This document shows, one piece after another, positions 59,350 to 64,000 of a stretch of DNA of 64,000 nt. The DNA lies in NCBI RefSeq assembly GCF_900176395.1, contig NZ_FWXL01000005.1, positions 248,001 to 312,000 on the forward strand, given 5' to 3'. The notes beneath the pieces were generated by a model, which searched no databases, was not told the DNA's origin, and worked only from the letters and a program-made list of their open reading frames with translations. This DNA comes from Novosphingobium sp. B1 (lineage in GTDB: Bacteria; Pseudomonadota; Alphaproteobacteria; Sphingomonadales; Sphingomonadaceae). Position 1 is the stretch's first letter, and every line of letters starts with the position of its first letter. The position numbers and the translations under genes are program-made.

Positions 59350-60162
59350 ATGACTGCAACTCCTGCCTGGCCCCCGAAATCCGCGCCGCGCCTGTTTGTC
59401 GAGACGGGGCTGGAAGCCGGGCTGCATTTGCCCATCGAGGGGCAGCAGGCGCATTATCTGGCCAAGGTCATGCGCGTTGCGCCGGGGGACGCGGTGATCG
59501 TCTGCGACAACCTCACCGGCGAATGGGTCGCGCGGGTGGTCGAGGCGGGCAAGCGCGCCGTCGTCGTCGAGGTTGAGCGCTGCCTGCGCGAGCGCGAAGC
59601 GGTGCCCGACTTCTGGCTGTGTGCAGCCTTGCTCAAGAAACCGAACTTCGATCTGGTGCTGGAGAAGGCGACCGAACTGGGTGTGGCGCGCGTTGTGCCC
59701 GTGGTGACGCGGCGCTGCGTAGCCGACAAGCTCAACCCCGAGCGGGCATCGACCATTATGACCGAAGCGGCCGAACAGTGCGCGCGCACGGCGCTGCCAG
59801 AGCTGGGCGAGACCGCCAAGCTCGATCATCTGCTGCGTGACTGGCCGAAGGAGCGCAAGCTGTTCTTCGCCGACGAGAACGGCGGGATGCCGGCAGCGGT
59901 CGCCTTTGCGATCCACGAAGGCCCGGCTGCCCTGCTTATCGGCCCTGAAGGCGGTTTTGACGAGACCGAGCGGGCGCTGGTGCGCGCGCACCCGGCTGCG
60001 GTCGCGCTTTCGCTGGGACCGCGCGTCCTGCGCGGCGAGACGGCAGCCATTGCCGGGACGGCGCTGTGGATGGGGATGCGCGGCGACTGGATCGGCCAAG
60101 GCCATTCACGCGCTGACAGCAACATTGCCTTGCAGGTGACGGGCAACAATTTGGCTGGCTAA
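59350..60162 (+). CDS. rsmE: 16S rRNA (uracil-1498-N3)-methyltransferase RsmE
   Basis: A 270-residue SPOUT-class RNA methyltransferase. The N-terminal PUA-like domain (HYLAKVMRVAPGDAVIVCDN) is followed by the SAM-binding trefoil knot with LLIGPEGGFDETE and LSLGPRVLRGETA, both RsmE signatures. It methylates U1498 of 16S rRNA. It is 31 bases upstream of the glutamate-cysteine ligase gene and probably cotranscribed with it. Confidence 0.94.
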   Translation: MTATPAWPPKSAPRLFVETGLEAGLHLPIEGQQAHYLAKVMRVAPGDAVIVCDNLTGEWVARVVEAGKRAVVVEVERCLREREAVPDFWLCAALLKKPNFDLVLEKATELGVARVVPVVTRRCVADKLNPERASTIMTEAAEQCARTALPELGETAKLDHLLRDWPKERKLFFADENGGMPAAVAFAIHEGPAALLIGPEGGFDETERALVRAHPAAVALSLGPRVLRGETAAIAGTALWMGMRGDWIGQGHSRADSNIALQVTGNNLAG

Positions 60163-60192
60163 AACCTGTCCCGGTCATTAACGGATGCGGGC

Positions 60193-61566
60193 ATGAGCAC
60201 GCGGCAAGTTTCAAATAGCAACGATCCCGTAATCGAGAGCCGCGACATGCTCGTGCGCCCGATGCAGAAGGGCGAAAAGCCCAAGGAAAACTGGCGGATC
60301 GGGACGGAGCACGAGAAGTTCGTCTATCGCACCAGCGACCGCGCCGCGCCGTCCTATGCCAAGCAGGGCGGCATCCGCGACCTGCTGGGCGCTCTGACCG
60401 AATACGGCTGGGAGCCCATCGTCGAGGGCGGGAACGTCATCGCCATGTCCGGCCCCGATGGCGCGGTGAGCCTCGAACCGGCCGGGCAGCTCGAACTTTC
60501 GGGCGCGCCGCTGGTCAACCTGCACCAGACCTGTGCCGAGACCGGGCGCCACCTGGCCCAGGTCAAGACCATCGGCGACAAGCTGGGCCTGGCCTATCTT
60601 GGCATGGGGCTGTGGCCCGACAAGACCCGCGAAGAACTGCCGATCATGCCCAAGGGCCGCTACGAGATCATGCTGCGGCACATGCCGCGCGTTGGCACGA
60701 TGGGCCTCGACATGATGCTGCGCACCTGCACCATCCAGACCAACCTCGATTATTCGAGCGAAGCGGACATGGTGCAGAAGTTTCGCGTCAGTCTTGCATT
60801 GCAGCCGCTGGCGACCGCGCTGTTCGCCAATTCGCCGTTCCTTGAAGGCAAGCCCAACGGCTTCCTTTCATACCGCAGCCATATCTGGACCGATACCGAT
60901 CCGGCGCGCACGGGCATGCTCTCGTTCGTGTTCGATGAAGGCTTCGGCTACGAACGCTATGTCGACTACATGCTCGACGTGCCGATGTACTTCGTGTTCC
61001 GCGACGGCAAGTACATCGATGCGGCAGGCCTTTCGTTCCGCGATTTCCTCGACGGCAAGCTTTCGGTGCTGCCGGGCGAGAAGCCGACGCTGTCAGACTG
61101 GAACGACCATCTTTCGACCGCCTTCCCCGAAGTGCGCCTGAAGTCCTTCCTCGAGATGCGGGGGGCCGATGGCGGCCCGTGGAACCGCATCTGCGCGCTG
61201 CCAGCGCTGTGGGTGGGCCTGCTTTACGATCAGGGCGCGCTCGATGCAGCATGGGACCTGGTCAAGGGCTGGGACATGGACGGACGCGAGCGGCTGCGGG
61301 CCGAAGTGCCAAGGCTGGGACTGGACGCGACGCTGCCCGGCGGGGGCAAGCTGCGCGACGTCGCCGCCGAAGTGCTGGCGATCTCGCGCTCCGGGCTTGC
61401 CGCGCGGGCGCAGCTCAACGAAGCCGGCGACAACGAGACCGGCTATCTCCATCCGCTCGACGAGATCGTTTCCTCGGGCAAGACCCCGGCCGAGCGCCTG
61501 CTTGACCTGTACCATGGCGAATGGGGCGGCGACCTTTCGCGCATCTATGGCGAGAAGAGCTTCTGA
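60193..61566 (+). CDS. gshA: Glutamate-cysteine ligase (plant/alphaproteobacterial type)
   Basis: A 457-residue enzyme of the GCS2 class, making gamma-glutamylcysteine, the first step to glutathione. The ATP-grasp-like GTEHEKFVY, GGNVIAMSGPDGAVSLEPAGQLELSGAP and RVGTMGLDMMLRTCTIQTNLDYSSE blocks are typical of the plant-type family with its redox-sensitive lineage. TGATG overlap links it to the small ABM protein. Glutathione would also feed the persulfide dioxygenase and LigE/F-type reactions of such bacteria. Confidence 0.94.
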   Translation: MSTRQVSNSNDPVIESRDMLVRPMQKGEKPKENWRIGTEHEKFVYRTSDRAAPSYAKQGGIRDLLGALTEYGWEPIVEGGNVIAMSGPDGAVSLEPAGQLELSGAPLVNLHQTCAETGRHLAQVKTIGDKLGLAYLGMGLWPDKTREELPIMPKGRYEIMLRHMPRVGTMGLDMMLRTCTIQTNLDYSSEADMVQKFRVSLALQPLATALFANSPFLEGKPNGFLSYRSHIWTDTDPARTGMLSFVFDEGFGYERYVDYMLDVPMYFVFRDGKYIDAAGLSFRDFLDGKLSVLPGEKPTLSDWNDHLSTAFPEVRLKSFLEMRGADGGPWNRICALPALWVGLLYDQGALDAAWDLVKGWDMDGRERLRAEVPRLGLDATLPGGGKLRDVAAEVLAISRSGLAARAQLNEAGDNETGYLHPLDEIVSSGKTPAERLLDLYHGEWGGDLSRIYGEKSF

Positions 61567-61865
61567 TGATCATCGTGATGGGCACCGTTCGCGTTCCGGT
61601 CGAGAACATCGCCGCGATCAGGCCGATGATGGCCAAGGTCATCGCCGCGACACTGGCCGAGGATGGCTGCATGGCATACGCCTATTCGCAGGACCTTCTC
61701 GACCCCGAGCTGATCCACATCGCCGAAAAGTGGCGCGACAAGGCAGCGCTGCAGGCCCATTTCCAGACCGAGCACATGAAAATCTGGGCGCAGGAGCGGG
61801 CGGAACTGGGCCTGTTCGAGCGCAAGATCAGCATGTTCGAGGCCGACGAGGGCACCGAGCTCTGA
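61566..61865 (+). CDS. ABM-fold (antibiotic biosynthesis monooxygenase-like) protein
   Basis: A 99-residue dimeric ferredoxin-like protein of the ABM family. VRVPVENIAAIRPMMAKVIAATLAEDGCMAYAYSQDLLDPELIHIAEKW shows the expected beta-alpha-beta pattern and the conserved aromatic and Trp positions (only partly quoted by fragment in this family). ATG 61566 overlaps the gshA stop by one base, so it is translationally coupled. The natural substrate, possibly a quinone or haem-derived compound, is unknown. Confidence 0.82.
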   Translation: MIIVMGTVRVPVENIAAIRPMMAKVIAATLAEDGCMAYAYSQDLLDPELIHIAEKWRDKAALQAHFQTEHMKIWAQERAELGLFERKISMFEADEGTEL

Positions 61866-61868
61866 CGA

Positions 61869-63200
61869 CTATTCCGCCGGCTGGGCAATCGGCCTGGGCG
61901 TGAGGCGGCGTGTAAGCTTGCGCAGCACAGAGGTGATCGGCCCGTGTTGCGCCATCCACGCATGGTATTCGCGGTACTTGGCGTCTTCGGCAAGCAGGTG
62001 CTTTTCCTCGGTGCGGGCCCGCCAGTAATAGACCGCGCTGACGAGGGCGAGGATCACGGTGTTGCGGATCGCGTCGACCATCGAGCCACTGGTGGTGAGG
62101 AACGGCAGGGTGGCAAGCCACCAGTAGGCGTTCTTCGACAGGTAGGCCGGATGGCGCGTGAAGCGATAGGGTCCGTTGGTGAGCACGCCGCGATAGGTCA
62201 GGTTGGAAAAGCGCAGGCCGAAGGCCACGGTGGCCCAGGCGTAGATCGCGGTGAGGATCACCAGTGCGGCCGCCCATACCCACATCAGCGCAGTCTGTCC
62301 GGCCAGCCAGTGCGGCCATTCCGCGCCGTTGTGATGATAGTCCAGCACCCCGCCCTCGCCCATCAGGATGAACGGGGGGTAGCAGATCAGCGCGGCGACC
62401 CAGGCGGCAAGGTGGGGATTGGCAGTGCGGATCTGCGCATCCAGCGGCTTCATGGTGACGAGATAGCCGACCATGGCGATCTGCACGTCGATCATGAACA
62501 TCGTCTCGATCAGCAGGGACGCGAACTCGACCGGATCGTGGAAGGCGTGGCTCCAGTCGAAGCGGACGACCGCGCCAAAGCCGCCCGGAACGATCGAGAT
62601 CATGAAGGCGCAGAAGAAGCCCTTCACCAGCCACGACAGCGCATGGCGCCGAACCTCGGCAGGGTCCCAAGGTTCGCGGCCGATCAGCATGGCGCCGAAG
62701 TGCCACGTGGCGTCGCGCGGATTCACGAGTACGCGGTCGAGCCAGATGACGTAAGGGATGGCGCCGAGGAACAGCAGCGGCGCTGCAGTTTCAAGCACTT
62801 CCATCGCAAAGACATACTGCCCGCGCCAGTACCAGCGGCCGAGGCAGTAGGCGAAGCCGATGACGGCCCATGTTGCCCAGAGACCGGCGATCTTGGTGAT
62901 CGAGATGTCGATCACGTCACGCAAGGGACGCGGGGCGGACCAGTCGATCCCGGTGGACGGGCGGCGGTGAACCTTGTCGACCAGCAGGGACCAGCCGATC
63001 ATTCCAGCGCCCGAGAACAGCAGGGCCGCCATGGCCGCAGCAGGGCCGTCCATCACCTCGCGCGGGGAAGCAAGACCGAAGGTGTCGACGATCTGGGGCC
63101 AGAAGCGACAGACCATGACCCACAGGAACAGCCCTGCAAGGCCGGCAACGCCGACGCCGGAAGAGACGTCCGAGGGAGGAAGCGAAGGACGGGCGGTCAT
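61869..63200 (-). CDS. Polytopic membrane protein with C-terminal ICMT/PEMT-like methyltransferase domain
   Basis: A 443-residue membrane protein with about ten hydrophobic segments. The last 120 residues match the isoprenylcysteine carboxyl-methyltransferase/phospholipid methyltransferase pattern: GPYRFTRHPAYLSKNAYWW and, after a helix, YYWRARTEEKHLLAEDAKYREY, which bind SAM and the membrane substrate. The N-terminal two thirds are additional helices I cannot assign to a family. The methyl acceptor is unknown. It is convergent with the ABM gene, three bases apart. Confidence 0.72.
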   Translation of the reverse strand: MTARPSLPPSDVSSGVGVAGLAGLFLWVMVCRFWPQIVDTFGLASPREVMDGPAAAMAALLFSGAGMIGWSLLVDKVHRRPSTGIDWSAPRPLRDVIDISITKIAGLWATWAVIGFAYCLGRWYWRGQYVFAMEVLETAAPLLFLGAIPYVIWLDRVLVNPRDATWHFGAMLIGREPWDPAEVRRHALSWLVKGFFCAFMISIVPGGFGAVVRFDWSHAFHDPVEFASLLIETMFMIDVQIAMVGYLVTMKPLDAQIRTANPHLAAWVAALICYPPFILMGEGGVLDYHHNGAEWPHWLAGQTALMWVWAAALVILTAIYAWATVAFGLRFSNLTYRGVLTNGPYRFTRHPAYLSKNAYWWLATLPFLTTSGSMVDAIRNTVILALVSAVYYWRARTEEKHLLAEDAKYREYHAWMAQHGPITSVLRKLTRRLTPRPIAQPAE

Positions 63201-63241
63201 GCCACCGTCCTTCGCATCAATGGGTTAGGATTTGGTTTTGA

Positions 63242-64000
63242 TCAGCGAAACGCGGTGATCTTGCCGCTGTCATCCAGCACGTAGAGCGTCTGGTTGGCGA
63301 CGATCGGGGCGAGGCTGACGCCCGAGCCGAGCTTGGTGAAGTTGCTGACAGTGCCGTCGGTGACCGATGCGGTCATCATCTCGCCGCGCGAGTTGGCGAT
63401 CCACAGGCGGTTTCCGGCGAGCACGGGGCCGGTCCAGAGGATCTGGTCCTTCTTCTTCTTCTCGTTCTTGTAGCGCTGCAACTGCGTCATCCAGCGGACC
63501 TTGCCGTTGGACTTGGCGATGCAGAGCAGCTTGGCCTCGTCGGTGAGCGTGAAGATCCAGTCGCCCGCGATGGCCGGGGTGGAAATGCCGGCGAGGTTGA
63601 GTTCCCAGATGCGTTGGCCGGTAACGAGTTCATAGGCAGCCATGCGCCCGCCCTGCCCCAGTGCATAGACGCGACCGCGCTCGATGATCGGGTCGGCGTC
63701 GATGTCGGTCAGGGTCGACACCGAGGTGGCGATGCTGGTGCGCGCAAGGGCATCGGCCCACAGTTCGCGGCCGTTCTCGTAGCGGTAGGCGACAAGTTCG
63801 CCCGAGGAATAGCCGGCGACGATGGTGCCCTGGCCCGCGGCGGGCGAGGCGACACCGAAGACGTTGGTCTGGCCGACCGAGGCATTGGCGTTCCACAGCA
63901 CCGCGCCGTCATCGGCATTGAGCGTGAGGATCTGGTTGTCCTGCGTCATCACCATGACCTGCCCGAAGGCGACCGTGGGCGATCCGCGCAGCGGGCCGGC
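63242..64000 (-). CDS. bamB: Outer-membrane assembly lipoprotein BamB, C-terminal part
   Basis: Partial gene cut by the right edge; 252 residues of a beta-propeller remain, and the frame is open to the window end. Repeated blades of the PQQ type are visible (LNADDGAVLWNANASVG, YRYENGRELWADALAR, YELVTGQRIWELNLAG, IAKSNGKVRWMTQLQ). This matches BamB, the BAM-complex scaffold that supports beta-barrel insertion. The lipoprotein start would lie beyond the edge. An internal ATG at 63955 is not the true start. Confidence 0.85.
   Translation of the reverse strand, partial: AGPLRGSPTVAFGQVMVMTQDNQILTLNADDGAVLWNANASVGQTNVFGVASPAAGQGTIVAGYSSGELVAYRYENGRELWADALARTSIATSVSTLTDIDADPIIERGRVYALGQGGRMAAYELVTGQRIWELNLAGISTPAIAGDWIFTLTDEAKLLCIAKSNGKVRWMTQLQRYKNEKKKKDQILWTGPVLAGNRLWIANSRGEMMTASVTDGTVSNFTKLGSGVSLAPIVANQTLYVLDDSGKITAFR

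Noticed and set aside
61944..63284. 446-residue plus-strand frame
   Set aside because: Antisense to the ICMT-like membrane protein; no ribosome-binding site or motif.

Overview
The window is a high-GC alphaproteobacterial chromosome segment, most likely from a sphingomonad close to Novosphingobium. That placement is an inference. It rests on the mutY-dciA-dsbA-smc gene order, LigAB-type protocatechuate dioxygenase subunits, an Erythrobacter EL222-like LOV-HTH regulator, DUF4402 proteins beside a chaperone and usher, TonB-dependent receptor remains, and many acyl-CoA catabolism genes. I see no phage, insertion sequence, CRISPR array or rRNA. One tRNA is present, tRNA-Pro(TGG).

Left part (1-20 kb). 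The tail of a LuxR-type regulator and a Rap1a/Tai-like secreted protein precede a ligA-ligB pair. A membrane HWE histidine kinase follows, then a divergent light-sensing block: a LOV-HTH regulator on the minus strand faces folE, an FAD oxidoreductase and a PaaI-like thioesterase. Next comes a LysR gene divergent from a tightly coupled five-gene CoA-catabolic operon (SDR, acyl-CoA dehydrogenase, CoA-transferase, thiolase, second acyl-CoA dehydrogenase). A complete tripartite RND efflux operon and an HU gene close this part.

Middle (20-36 kb). A chaperone-usher operon carries two DUF4402 proteins as likely subunits. A GT87-like membrane protein follows, then a minus-strand group with a GMC oxidoreductase and its small Tat-exported partner, an MFS transporter, a PhnZ-like HD-domain protein and an acyl-CoA ligase. 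A BigR-like ArsR repressor is divergent from an ETHE1-like persulfide dioxygenase and a TauE/SafE permease, which together form a sulfide/persulfide detoxification unit.

Uptake region (36.5-47.4 kb). Downstream of tRNA-Pro lie a TSUP permease, a TonB receptor pseudogene (one nonsense codon and one frameshift), dctA, dctB-dctD, an MHS-family symporter broken by one stop codon, and another TSUP permease. The DctD-like protein lacks the GAFTGA loop needed to contact sigma-54.

Right part (47.4-64 kb). This is housekeeping and stress-related: an FrnE-like DsbA protein, NudC, a serine hydrolase, MutY, DciA, two DsbA-like proteins, Smc, SoxR divergent from an arylamine N-acetyltransferase, UbiA, RsmE, glutamate-cysteine ligase with a coupled monooxygenase-fold protein, an ICMT-like membrane protein, and the C-terminal part of BamB running off the right edge.

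All calls were made by reading motifs and gene order; no database search was possible.
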